64,000 nt of DNA from CADEED01 sp020442965 (GTDB lineage Bacteria > Pseudomonadota > Gammaproteobacteria > Steroidobacterales > Steroidobacteraceae): the NCBI GenBank assembly GCA_041395525.1, contig JAWLAH010000008.1, positions 1 to 64,000 on the forward strand. The letters are read 5' to 3'. The position numbers and the translations under genes are program-made. This document shows, in pieces, positions 28,494-36,356 of the stretch. Numbering within the stretch: position 1 is the first letter of the stretch; each line of letters starts with the position of its first letter. The notes below the pieces were generated by a model. It was not told the origin of the DNA and searched no databases. It worked only from the letters and a program-made list of their open reading frames with translations.

Positions 28494-29621
28494 ATGCCCA
28501 CTACCATCGGCGCGCTGCGGGAGCGCGCTCCCGGCGAGACCCGTGTCAGCATCGTGCCCGAGGTGGCCGACAAGCTCGTGGCAGCCGGTACTCAGGTGCT
28601 GATCGAGCGCGGCGCCGGCACGACCGCGCAGTTCCCCGACGCGCTCTACAAGAAGAACGCCTGGGCGGATTCGCCGGAGGCCGTACTCACCGCCGTTGAC
28701 GTGTTGCTCACCGTCGCACCGCTCAGCGTCGATGCGATCGGTCGACTCAAGCCCGGGGCGGTGGTGGTCGGCTTCATGCAGGCGCATGCTCGCCGTGACG
28801 AGGTGCAGGCACTGCGAGACCGCAAGATCACAAGTTTTGCGGTCGAACTCATTCCCCGCATTTCCCGCGCCCAGTCGATGGACGCGTTGTCGTCGCAAGC
28901 TGCGATCGCCGGTTACAAGGCCGTACTGCTGGCGGCGAATGCACTCGATAAATTCATGCCGATGCTAACGACCGCGGCCGGCACGATTCGGCCGTCGCAG
29001 GTGCTGGTGATTGGCGCTGGTGTTGCAGGCTTGCAGGCTATCGCCACTGCGCGACGGCTAGGCGCGGTCGTCGAAGCGTACGACGTACGCAGCGCAACCA
29101 AAGAACAGGTGAAATCGCTCGGTGCGAAATTCGTCGAGACTGGCGTCACAGCCGAGGGTCAAGGCGGCTACGCTCGCGAACTCACCGCCGAGGAGCGCGC
29201 CAAGCAGCAAGAAGCCCTCGATGCACGCATCGCGGTCGCAGACGCGGTGATCACGACGGCGTCGGTTCCGGGCCGCAAAGCGCCGATCATCGTGACCCGC
29301 GCCGCTGTGGAGCGCATGAAACCCGGTGCCGTCATTATCGATATCGCGGCGGAGCAGGGCGGCAACTGCGAGCTGACTCGGGCTGGCGAGACAGTGCTGC
29401 ATCAAGGCGTCAAGATCGTCGGGCCCATCAATCTGCCCGGTCAGCTGGCGCACAACGCCAGCGAAATGTACGCGCGCAATCTCTTCAATTTCCTGCGCCC
29501 GGCCATCGGTGCGGAAGGCCAACTCGCGATCGACTGGCAAGACGAGGTTTTCCGCGATGCGTGTCTGACGCATGACGGCGCAATCAAGCATGAAGCCACC
29601 CGCCAGGCGCTGGGCGGCTGA
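28494..29621 (+). CDS. pntAA: NAD(P) transhydrogenase subunit alpha, part 1 (NAD-binding dI)
   Basis: A 375-residue soluble subunit starting at ATG 28494; an earlier in-frame GTG at 28449 adds 15 unlikely residues. It follows the alanine dehydrogenase/PntA pattern: LRERAPGETRVSIVPE at the N terminus, QAHARRDEVQAL, SSQAAIAGYKAV, and the dinucleotide loop VIGAGVAGLQAIATARRLGA near residue 170. RTTD-like positions are replaced by typical dI residues in IDIAAEQGGNCE. With PntAB and PntB it couples proton entry to hydride transfer from NADH to NADP+. The alpha subunit is split in two genes here. Confidence 0.95.
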   Translation: MPTTIGALRERAPGETRVSIVPEVADKLVAAGTQVLIERGAGTTAQFPDALYKKNAWADSPEAVLTAVDVLLTVAPLSVDAIGRLKPGAVVVGFMQAHARRDEVQALRDRKITSFAVELIPRISRAQSMDALSSQAAIAGYKAVLLAANALDKFMPMLTTAAGTIRPSQVLVIGAGVAGLQAIATARRLGAVVEAYDVRSATKEQVKSLGAKFVETGVTAEGQGGYARELTAEERAKQQEALDARIAVADAVITTASVPGRKAPIIVTRAAVERMKPGAVIIDIAAEQGGNCELTRAGETVLHQGVKIVGPINLPGQLAHNASEMYARNLFNFLRPAIGAEGQLAIDWQDEVFRDACLTHDGAIKHEATRQALGG

Positions 29622-29661
29622 CGCCCCACCACCCAATACTTACGACTGAAGGTTTGCCACC

Positions 29662-29967
29662 ATGACCGGGATCGTCGCTCTCTACATCTTCATGCTCGCC
29701 GCATTCACCGGCTATGAAATCATTGCGCGCGTCCCGGTGATCTTGCACACACCGCTCATGTCGGGCTCCAATTTCGTGCACGGCATCGTGTTGGTGGGTG
29801 CCATGGTCGCGCTCGGCAACGCCGATACCACGCTCGAGAAGGTCATCGGTTTCACGGGCGTTTTGTTAGGTGCGGGAAATGCCGTCGGCGGATATGTGGT
29901 CACTGAGCGCATGCTCGAGATGTTCAGATCGAGCGGCGCCAAGGCCAAGCAGAAAGGGTCGCACTGA
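29662..29967 (+). CDS. pntAB: NAD(P) transhydrogenase subunit alpha, part 2 (membrane)
   Basis: A 101-residue membrane subunit with three to four helices. It has the PntAB signature FTGYEIIARVPVILHTPLMSG near residues 14-34 and SGSNFVHGIVLVG following it. It provides the alpha-side helices of the proton channel. The gap after pntAA is 40 bases, and the stop shares one base with the pntB start. Confidence 0.95.
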   Translation: MTGIVALYIFMLAAFTGYEIIARVPVILHTPLMSGSNFVHGIVLVGAMVALGNADTTLEKVIGFTGVLLGAGNAVGGYVVTERMLEMFRSSGAKAKQKGSH

Positions 29968-31364
29968 TGCTTGGCGGTTTTGACGCAAGCTTCGTCGTCC
30001 AGGCGAGTTATTTCGTCACAGCGGTGCTGTTCATCATGGGCTTGAAGCGCATGAGCTCACCGGTCACGGCGCGCAGCGGCATTCTGTGGGCGGGTGCCGG
30101 CATGGTCGTCGCCACGCTGGTCACCTTCCTCTACCCGGGGATGTCCAACTACGAACTGATTATCGCCGCAATCGTGATCGGCTCGCTGCTGGCCTGGTGG
30201 AGTGGCAAACGCGTTGCCATGACGGACATGCCGCAGATGATCGCGCTCTACAACGGCATGGGTGGCGGTGCAGCGGCCGCGATCGCCGCAGTCGAGCTCT
30301 ACAAGCATGCCCAGGGCGACGCGCATACGCTCACCATTTCGGTGCTGGCGGTCATCGGCGGCATCATCGGTGCCGTATCTTTCAGCGGCAGCCTGATCGC
30401 GTGGGCCAAACTCGACGGCAAGATCAACAAGACGCTGCGCTTCGCGGGTCAGAAGTTCTTCAACATGCTGTTGCTGATCGGCGCGCTCGTAGCGGGAGGC
30501 ATGGTGGCGCTGCACCTGAACGCGTCGCCGCTGTTCGTCACGTTGATCTTTGCGTTTGCCTTGCTGCTGGGTATCGCGATGACGCTGCCGATCGGCGGCG
30601 CCGATATGCCGGTCGTGATTTCGCTCTACAACGCGCTGACCGGGCTCGCCGTGGCCTTTGAGGGCTTCGTGCTGAGCAACGCGGCAATGATCATTGCCGG
30701 TACGGTGGTCGGTTCCGCGGGCACGCTGTTGACGCAGCTCATGGCAAGGGCCATGAACCGCTCGATCGGCAACGTTCTGTTCAGCAACTTCGGTGAATCT
30801 GGCGGCGCGGCAGGTGGGCCAGTCACGGGGTCGATGAAGCCGATCGAAGCCACCGACGTCGGTGTCATGATGGCGTTCGCCGAGAAAGTGATCGTCGTGC
30901 CCGGCTACGGTATGGCCGTTGCACAAGCCCAGCACAAGGTCTGGGAAATGTGTCAACTTCTGATCGATCGCGGCGTCACAGTCAAGTTCGCGATTCACCC
31001 GGTCGCCGGCCGGATGCCAGGGCACATGAACGTATTGTTAGCCGAAGCGGGCGTGCCGTACGACTTGATCGCCGACCTCGATGAGATCAATGCGGAATTC
31101 GAAACCGCGGATGTCGCGCTCATCATCGGCGCGAACGACGTGGTGAATCCGGTCGCCCGCACGGATAAATCGAGCCCGATTTACGGCATGCCGATTCTGA
31201 ACGCCGACAAGGCGAAGAATGTCATTGTCATCAAGCGAGGACAGGGTGCGGGATTTTCCGGCATCGAGAACGCGCTGTTCTTCCTCGACAACACCCGCAT
31301 GCTGTACGGCGATGGTCAGAAGGCCACGGCAGCACTGATTGCTGCGATCAAAGCGGTTGGCTAG
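29967..31364 (+). CDS. pntB: NAD(P) transhydrogenase subunit beta
   Basis: A 465-residue protein. The N-terminal ~260 residues are membrane helices (dII) with DMPQMIALYNGMGGGAAA and the matching later DMPVVISLYNALTGLAVA. The C-terminal dIII domain binds NADP(H): VPGYGMAVAQAQHKVWEM near residue 310, HPVAGRMPGHMNVLLAEA near residue 345 and GANDVVNPVA near residue 390. It completes the proton-pumping enzyme and supplies NADPH. ATG 29967 overlaps the pntAB stop. Confidence 0.96.
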   Translation: MLGGFDASFVVQASYFVTAVLFIMGLKRMSSPVTARSGILWAGAGMVVATLVTFLYPGMSNYELIIAAIVIGSLLAWWSGKRVAMTDMPQMIALYNGMGGGAAAAIAAVELYKHAQGDAHTLTISVLAVIGGIIGAVSFSGSLIAWAKLDGKINKTLRFAGQKFFNMLLLIGALVAGGMVALHLNASPLFVTLIFAFALLLGIAMTLPIGGADMPVVISLYNALTGLAVAFEGFVLSNAAMIIAGTVVGSAGTLLTQLMARAMNRSIGNVLFSNFGESGGAAGGPVTGSMKPIEATDVGVMMAFAEKVIVVPGYGMAVAQAQHKVWEMCQLLIDRGVTVKFAIHPVAGRMPGHMNVLLAEAGVPYDLIADLDEINAEFETADVALIIGANDVVNPVARTDKSSPIYGMPILNADKAKNVIVIKRGQGAGFSGIENALFFLDNTRMLYGDGQKATAALIAAIKAVG

Positions 31365-31391
31365 CAGTGTTGCCCGTGAATCCGCGTTGCG

Positions 31392-31961
31392 CTAGTTAGG
31401 CCGATTCGGCGTTTGCTGCAACTGCCGGCGCTGTTCGAGGCGCTGGCGCCGCTGCTCGAGCATTCGCTGCCGTTCCTCTGGCGTCGCTTGCTGCCAGCGA
31501 TCGCGCAGCTTGCGGCGCTGCTCAGGCGACAGCTTCTTGAAGGCGCGAAAACTCTGCCGCACGCGCTCGCGTTCCTCGGGCGACAAGTCCTGCAGCTTCT
31601 GCAACTGCGCGCGCACGCGTCGTCGCTTCTCGGGCGGCATGTTCTGCCAGCGCTTGAACCGCTGCCGCGCGGCGGCGCGCTTGTCCGCATCCATCGCCAG
31701 CCAACGTTCGGCCCCGCGCGCCAGCCGCTGCTGGCGCGCCGGCGGCAGCTTGTCCCAGTTCCCGGCTTGTGGTTGCAGCAGCTCTTGTTGGGCGGCCGAC
31801 AACTGCGACCACGACAGCGGCTGCGCCTCATATGCATCGCCAGGGAGCGAGTCCGTCGATCGCGGCGCACCCTGCGCGAACGCGCTGCTGACAATCACGG
31901 CCAGCGCAACAGCTGCGACAGCCTGCCGCAATAGCGAGCGCGTGGTAGCTGATATCCTCAT
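31392..31961 (-). CDS. DUF3106 protein, secreted
   Basis: A 189-residue protein with a Sec signal peptide (AVAAVALAVIVSSAFAQ). The mature region is made of short Arg/Gln/Pro-rich repeats of the DUF3106 type: LPPARQQRLARGAERW, MPPEKRRRVRAQLQKL, LSPEERERVRQSFRAF and LSPEQRRKLRDRW, each about 17-22 residues. The function is unknown; the family is usually encoded beside ECF sigma and DUF3619 genes. ATG overlaps the stop of the small upstream gene (ATGA), so it is the last gene of this four-gene operon. Confidence 0.9.
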   Translation of the reverse strand: MRISATTRSLLRQAVAAVALAVIVSSAFAQGAPRSTDSLPGDAYEAQPLSWSQLSAAQQELLQPQAGNWDKLPPARQQRLARGAERWLAMDADKRAAARQRFKRWQNMPPEKRRRVRAQLQKLQDLSPEERERVRQSFRAFKKLSPEQRRKLRDRWQQATPEERQRMLEQRRQRLEQRRQLQQTPNRPN

Positions 31962-32203
31962 AACTGTTCACCCTTCGTCGGCCGCGCGGCGGCAGCCTTC
32001 ACGATACGCTCCAGATCCGCATCGGCCAGATACTCCAGAAACTCTTCACCATCGGCATCCGCAGCGTCGGCCAAAAATTCGAGCAGCTCAGCATCCGGCG
32101 GCGCAGCGTCGGCGTCGGCTGCTTCGGCATGGTCAGATTCCGCCACTAACAAGAAGAGCGCCAACGCCATGCCCAGCACCGCCGGTCGTGATCGTGCAGT
32201 CAC
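31958..32203 (-). CDS. Small acidic exported or membrane protein
   Basis: An 81-residue protein from a GTG at 32203 that overlaps the stop of the upstream gene (GTGA). A hydrophobic segment (PAVLGMALALFLLVAES) is followed by a strongly acidic tail with two related pieces, ELLEFLADAADAD and EFLEYLADADLE. No family is recognised. The acidic tail resembles the end of the upstream DUF3619-like protein (LEFYEWAALEAA). It is the third gene of the sigma operon and overlaps the DUF3106 gene by 4 bp. Confidence 0.7.
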   Translation of the reverse strand: MTARSRPAVLGMALALFLLVAESDHAEAADADAAPPDAELLEFLADAADADGEEFLEYLADADLERIVKAAAARPTKGEQL

Positions 32204-32592
32204 GAACCGACTGCCGCGCCGTCGCCGGCGGCCTCGAGCGCCGCCCACTCGTAGAATTCCAGCTCGTCGCCCGACTCAGCCAGGTCCAGCGCTTCGTTGT
32301 CGACTAACAATTCGAACTCGCCGCCGCCGGTCACCGGCAAAGCGCCGGGCGCCTGACCGTCCGGGCGCGCGACCAACAGTACTATCCCGATCACCAGCGC
32401 CGCGGCCACTGCGCCCGCCGGTGCCAAGGCTCGCCAACGGCCAGAGAACCGCGGCTCATCGCGCTTGGCGAGTGCGGCATAGCGCGCCTGCGTCAGCCGC
32501 GAAAGGGTCCGGCCATCAAGCCGCGCGACGCTCTCCTCGAGCACCTCGCGACTTCGCTCGGCCACGCGCGCGTGATCCTGATCCGCACTCAC
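32200..32592 (-). CDS. DUF3619-like membrane protein, possible anti-sigma factor
   Basis: A 130-residue protein from GTG 32592, which overlaps the sigma stop (GTGA). The cytoplasmic part has the DUF3619-type pattern: LEESVARLDGRTLSRLTQARYAAL with the LDxRTLxRL core. One membrane segment (APAGAVAAALVIGIVLLVA) and an acidic outer tail (FELLVDNEALDLAE, then ELEFYEWAALE) follow. Position directly after the sigma gene and the topology suggest it restrains that sigma factor, which is inference. The open frame continues further upstream, but only inside the sigma gene. Confidence 0.75.
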   Translation of the reverse strand: MSADQDHARVAERSREVLEESVARLDGRTLSRLTQARYAALAKRDEPRFSGRWRALAPAGAVAAALVIGIVLLVARPDGQAPGALPVTGGGEFELLVDNEALDLAESGDELEFYEWAALEAAGDGAAVGS

Positions 32593-33179
32593 CACACATC
32601 TCCCAGGCGCGCTCGCAACGCTTCCAGTGCACGAAAATAGTGCGTCTTCACGCTGCCTTCCGAGCAACCCATCGCAGCGGCGGTGCCCGCTACGTCCAGC
32701 GCTTCGAAATTGCGCAGCAGAAACGCCTGACGCTGCCGTGCCGGCAATGTCTCGATCGCCCGCTCGAGCACCGCGATTGCCTCGTCCATCTCGAGCTGTC
32801 GCGGGGGCTGCGGAATCGCACTCTCAGCCAAATCGATCGGGTCGAGTTGATCGTCGTCGTCCTCGTCCGTTCGCCTCGCCGGCAGCCAGGCCATGACGCG
32901 TCCGCGAACCGTTCGCCGTCGCTGCATGTCGCGAATGCCGTTCTCGAGAATGCGGTAGAACAACGGCCGCCATTCCTCGGCCGGCCGCGTCGCATAGGAC
33001 TGCACCAGCTTCATCATGGCGTCCTGCACCGCATCGAGCGCATCGGCCTCATTGCGCAGCCCGAGCTGCGCGATGCGGAAGGCCTTACGCTCCACGCTCG
33101 CGAGAAACGCTTCGAGTGCACGCGCACTGGCGTCGGTTGCGCTCAGATCATGCCTCCGGCTCCGCCCAGCTGCGGGCAT
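32589..33179 (-). CDS. ECF-type RNA polymerase sigma factor
   Basis: A 196-residue protein from ATG 33179; an upstream in-frame start at 33239 is possible and no clear ribosome site decides between them. Region 2: AFLASVERKAFRIAQLGLRNEADALDAVQDAMMKL, with DAVQDAM as the core-binding helix. An acidic linker (TDEDDDDQLDPIDL) follows. Region 4: LPARQRQAFLLRNFEALDVAGTAAAMGCSEGSVKTHYFRALEALR, a textbook sigma70 region 4 helix-turn-helix. It heads a four-gene operon in which each gene overlaps the next by 4 bp. Confidence 0.9.
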   Translation of the reverse strand: MPAAGRSRRHDLSATDASARALEAFLASVERKAFRIAQLGLRNEADALDAVQDAMMKLVQSYATRPAEEWRPLFYRILENGIRDMQRRRTVRGRVMAWLPARRTDEDDDDQLDPIDLAESAIPQPPRQLEMDEAIAVLERAIETLPARQRQAFLLRNFEALDVAGTAAAMGCSEGSVKTHYFRALEALRARLGDVW

Positions 33180-33515
33180 GCTATAAACCGACGCGAGCGT
33201 AGCAAAGGCGGCCATGAGTTGTGTAACGCAGCACGGCACGCCTGGTTGACTACCAATTCGTCGACCGCTGCTGCCCGATGAATCAGGTACTTACGAACAA
33301 TGGCGCAGATTCGATATCACGATTGCGCCATAACGGCGCTTGGGCGCCGACCACGTAACCTCTAACTCATTGATTTACATAGTTTTACGCCAATTTGGTC
33401 ACAATTCGATCAGCCCAACCGGTAACTGTAGAAACACCGCAGAAATGGCCCCTATCGTGGTACTTCTCCACAGTGTTATCCACAGGATTTGTGGACAACC
33501 AAAGCCGGACGATCG
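33180..33515. other. 336-bp divergent region between the sigma operon and priA
   Basis: No coding sequence supported. It contains an inverted repeat, TGGCGCA at 33301-33307 and TGCGCCA at 33324-33330 with a 16-base spacer, an AT-rich stretch around 33360-33410, and the DnaA-box-like cluster listed separately. It should carry promoters for both divergent units. Confidence 0.55.
33464..33498. promoter_or_regulatory. Cluster of three DnaA-box-like 9-mers upstream of priA
   Basis: TTATCCACA at 33476-33484 is an exact match to the consensus DnaA box. TTCTCCACA at 33464-33472 and the reverse-strand TTGTCCACA at 33490-33498 each differ from it by one base. The three lie within 35 bases, ending 17 bases before the priA start. 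DnaA control of priA is possible; proof would need binding data. Confidence 0.55.
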
Positions 33516-35747
33516 ATGACCTCTGAGGACATACTTCAGGTCGCGGTCGATGTGCCGCTCAGGCGGGCATTCGATTACCACCCGCCTGCAAAGGCCGGCC
33601 GCTTTCCGCCGCAGCTCGGCGTACGGGTACGCGTGCCGTTCGGGCGTCGCAGACTGATCGGTGTGATTGTCGGAATCACCAAGCGATCTGACGTGCCGAC
33701 CGAGAAATTGCGACAGGCGATCGAGGTACTCGATGCGGAGCCCGTGTTCGACGCCAGACTGCGAAAACTCCTCGCATTCGCGGCCGACTACTACCATCAC
33801 CCGCTGGGTGAAGTGATCGCCGCCGCACTCCCGAAGCTGGCGCGTGAGGGCGCGGCGGCGGTTGAGACGGTCGACTGCTGGTTTACAACGGCCACGGGTC
33901 AACAAGCGCTCGCTGACGGCGCGCTCGCACGCGCGCGCAAGCAGCGCGCCATCCTCGAGTACATCGCTACGCGCACGTCGGCAAGGGACGCCCGCGGCGT
34001 GACTGCCCAAGAACTCGACAGCGTGTTCGACTCCTGGCGCGCCGCGCTGCGCACGCTGGCCGCACGCGAGTGGTTGCAATCCGGCGAGCTTGAAACGCGC
34101 TGCGCCGCGAGCGTGACCGATCAGAAGCTGCTGCGCGACGAACCGCACGACGCGACCCCGGAACAGCACGACGCGATCGCGGCGATCGAAGCCGCGCTGC
34201 ATCGGTACCAGGCGTTTCTCCTCCACGGCATTACCGGCAGCGGCAAGACTGAGGTCTATCTGCGCGTCATCGAAACCGCGCTGCGCAACGGACGCAACGC
34301 GCTCGTACTCGTACCAGAGATCGGACTGACACCGCAGCTCGTCGCGCGCTTCGCGAGTCGCTTCGACGTGCCACTCGCGGTCCTGCATTCTGCACTGACA
34401 GACAACGAGCGGCTGGCTGCGTGGCGGACGAGTCTCGCAGGCGAGGCACGCATCGTGATCGGCACACGCTCCGCGGTGTTCGCGCCGATCGCCAATCTCG
34501 GCGTCGTGATCGTCGATGAAGAGCACGATGCGTCGTTCAAACAGCAGGACACGGCGTTTCGATACTCGGCACGAGATCTCGCGATCGTCCGTGCGCAACA
34601 CTGCGAAATCCCCATCGTACTCGGCTCCGCCACACCCTCCATCGAGTCGCTGCACAACGTCTTGTCAGGTCGTTTTGCGTCGCTCTCCCTGCCGCGCCGG
34701 ACGGGTCAGGCCGTGCCGCCGCGCGCCGCCACGATCGATCTGCGCCAACACGCTGTTCGACCAGGACTGTCGACGCCGGCGGTCCAGGCGATGCGCACGC
34801 ATCTCGCGAACGACGGGCAGGTACTGGTGTTCATCAATCGGCGAGGCTATTCGCCGTCATTGGTCTGTACCGCCTGCGGCTGGATGGCGCCCTGCACCGA
34901 CTGCGACGCCCGCCTGACCGTTCATCTGGGTGCGGGCCAGCTGCGCTGTCATCACTGCGGGGCGCAGGCGCCGTTACCTGAGCACTGCCCGCAATGCGGC
35001 TATGCCGTTCGACCCGTGGGACAAGGCACAGAACGTGTCGAGGAAACGCTGAGCGAGTGGTTTCCCGATGTCGCAATCGCAAGACTCGACCGCGACGTCG
35101 TCAGGCGGCGCGGAGATGCGGAACAAGTGATGACGCGCGTGGCCTCGGGCGAGGCGCGCATTCTCGTAGGCACGCAGATGGTGACCAAGGGCCATGACTT
35201 TCCCAACGTGACCTTGGTGGTCGTACTCAACGCGGATCAGGGACTGTTCAGCACCGACTTTCGGGCGCCCGAGCGGCTCGCCCAGACGATCGTTCAAGTC
35301 GCCGGGCGCGCCGGCCGGGGCAGCAAGCCCGGCGAGGTGTTGATCCAGTCGGAGTATCCGGAGCATCCGCTCTTGCAGCACCTGCTACACGAGGGCTACG
35401 ACGGATTCGCACGGCAAGCGTTGCTCGAGCGCGAAGCCTCGCATTGGCCACCCTACTCACGCCTTGCCGCCGTCCGCGCCTCGGCAGCCACGCTCGTCAC
35501 CGCGGTGGACTTCCTGCAGCAGGCACGCGCGGCCGCCCCGTCCGCCCGTGACATCAAACTACTCGGCCCGGTGCCCGCGGCGATGGCCAAGCGTGCCGCA
35601 CGCTACCACGCACAGTTGTTAGTTGAGTGCGCCGATCGGGTCGCGCTGCACCGATTCATCGACACCTGGTTGCCACGCATTGAATCGCTCACGTCGCCGC
35701 GCGACCTGCGCTGGTCGCTGGATATCGACCCGCTCGAACTCAGTTAG
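33516..35747 (+). CDS. priA: Primosomal protein N' (replication restart helicase)
   Basis: A 743-residue protein starting at ATG 33516. The N-terminal DNA-binding domain has VDVPLRRAFDYHPP and VRVPFGRRRLIGVI. The helicase has Walker A in GITGSGKTEVYL (near residue 239), DEEHD, GSATPSIES and the late motifs VGTQMVTKGHDFPNVTLV and QVAGRAGRG. Eight Cys form the zinc module between CTACGWMAPC and CPQCGY (about residues 450-500). PriA reloads the replisome at stalled forks. Its 3' end overlaps the convergent EF-hand gene by 8 bases. Proximity to argS and a SPOR gene matches the gene order of other gammaproteobacteria. Confidence 0.97.
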   Translation: MTSEDILQVAVDVPLRRAFDYHPPAKAGRFPPQLGVRVRVPFGRRRLIGVIVGITKRSDVPTEKLRQAIEVLDAEPVFDARLRKLLAFAADYYHHPLGEVIAAALPKLAREGAAAVETVDCWFTTATGQQALADGALARARKQRAILEYIATRTSARDARGVTAQELDSVFDSWRAALRTLAAREWLQSGELETRCAASVTDQKLLRDEPHDATPEQHDAIAAIEAALHRYQAFLLHGITGSGKTEVYLRVIETALRNGRNALVLVPEIGLTPQLVARFASRFDVPLAVLHSALTDNERLAAWRTSLAGEARIVIGTRSAVFAPIANLGVVIVDEEHDASFKQQDTAFRYSARDLAIVRAQHCEIPIVLGSATPSIESLHNVLSGRFASLSLPRRTGQAVPPRAATIDLRQHAVRPGLSTPAVQAMRTHLANDGQVLVFINRRGYSPSLVCTACGWMAPCTDCDARLTVHLGAGQLRCHHCGAQAPLPEHCPQCGYAVRPVGQGTERVEETLSEWFPDVAIARLDRDVVRRRGDAEQVMTRVASGEARILVGTQMVTKGHDFPNVTLVVVLNADQGLFSTDFRAPERLAQTIVQVAGRAGRGSKPGEVLIQSEYPEHPLLQHLLHEGYDGFARQALLEREASHWPPYSRLAAVRASAATLVTAVDFLQQARAAAPSARDIKLLGPVPAAMAKRAARYHAQLLVECADRVALHRFIDTWLPRIESLTSPRDLRWSLDIDPLELS

Positions 35748-36219
35748 CGGCGCGCTCCTTCGAGTGCTGCCGGTGCTGGTGCATGCGCGCCGCACGCAGT
35801 TCCTCGCGCGTCAGGTAGCCGTTCTTGTCCGCATCGAGTTCGTTGAATCGGTCGGCCAGGCGCGGCATATTCGCCTGGACCTCATCGAGTGAATATTGGC
35901 CGTCGCCGTTGATGTCGGCTTGCCTCAGTCGCTGCTCGATACGCGCTTTGCCTTCGGTCATGCGGGCCTGGCGCGCCGCCCGCGCTTCGTCCTCGGTCAC
36001 ATAGCCGTCCTTGTTGGTATCCATCGCCTCGAAGCGCTGCTGCATTCGCGCGTCAGCGGGCAACTCCGAACGCGCAAGGCGACCGTCGCCGTCCTTGTCC
36101 ATGCGCGTGAACAGGGTGCTGCGCGGTTGGCGGGCATCCTCGTCGGCGTAGGCCGCGGTAGTGTTCGCCAGCAACGTCGCTGCAACGACGGCGGCCGAGA
36201 TCAAGGTCAAGGTTTTCAT
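35740..36219 (-). CDS. Secreted EF-hand protein
   Basis: A 159-residue protein with a Sec signal (ISAAVVAATLLANTTAAYA). Four EF-hand loops are visible: DKDGDGRLARSE, DTNKDGYVTEDE, DINGDGQYSLDE and DADKNGYLTREE. Each has Asp at positions 1, 3 and 5 (or Asn) and an acidic residue at 12, so Ca2+ binding is likely. A basic Gln/Arg helix separates the pairs. Role unknown; periplasmic Ca2+ buffering or signalling is a guess. It overlaps priA tail to tail. Confidence 0.88.
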   Translation of the reverse strand: MKTLTLISAAVVAATLLANTTAAYADEDARQPRSTLFTRMDKDGDGRLARSELPADARMQQRFEAMDTNKDGYVTEDEARAARQARMTEGKARIEQRLRQADINGDGQYSLDEVQANMPRLADRFNELDADKNGYLTREELRAARMHQHRQHSKERAAN

Positions 36220-36356
36220 CTGCTACTCCTGACAACCAGCGCAACAACAGGCGGTCTGCGTGACCGCTCGACTCAGCATTTGACCAAACGGAGAAGTCCG
36301 CGTTCCGTTGACGCGTTACAATCCCGCGCTTCGACCACTTTAGCCGAAGTTCACCC

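Noticed and set aside
30057..31025. A 322-codon minus-strand open frame inside pntB
   Set aside because: Complement of a conserved gene; the His/Arg/Asp-rich translation has no family character.
33360..33500. Chromosomal replication origin
   Set aside because: Only three DnaA-like boxes, no dnaA, gidA or parAB nearby and no clear unwinding element.
33399..34655. A 418-codon minus-strand open frame inside priA
   Set aside because: Overlaps the conserved helicase motifs of priA and has no signal or domain.
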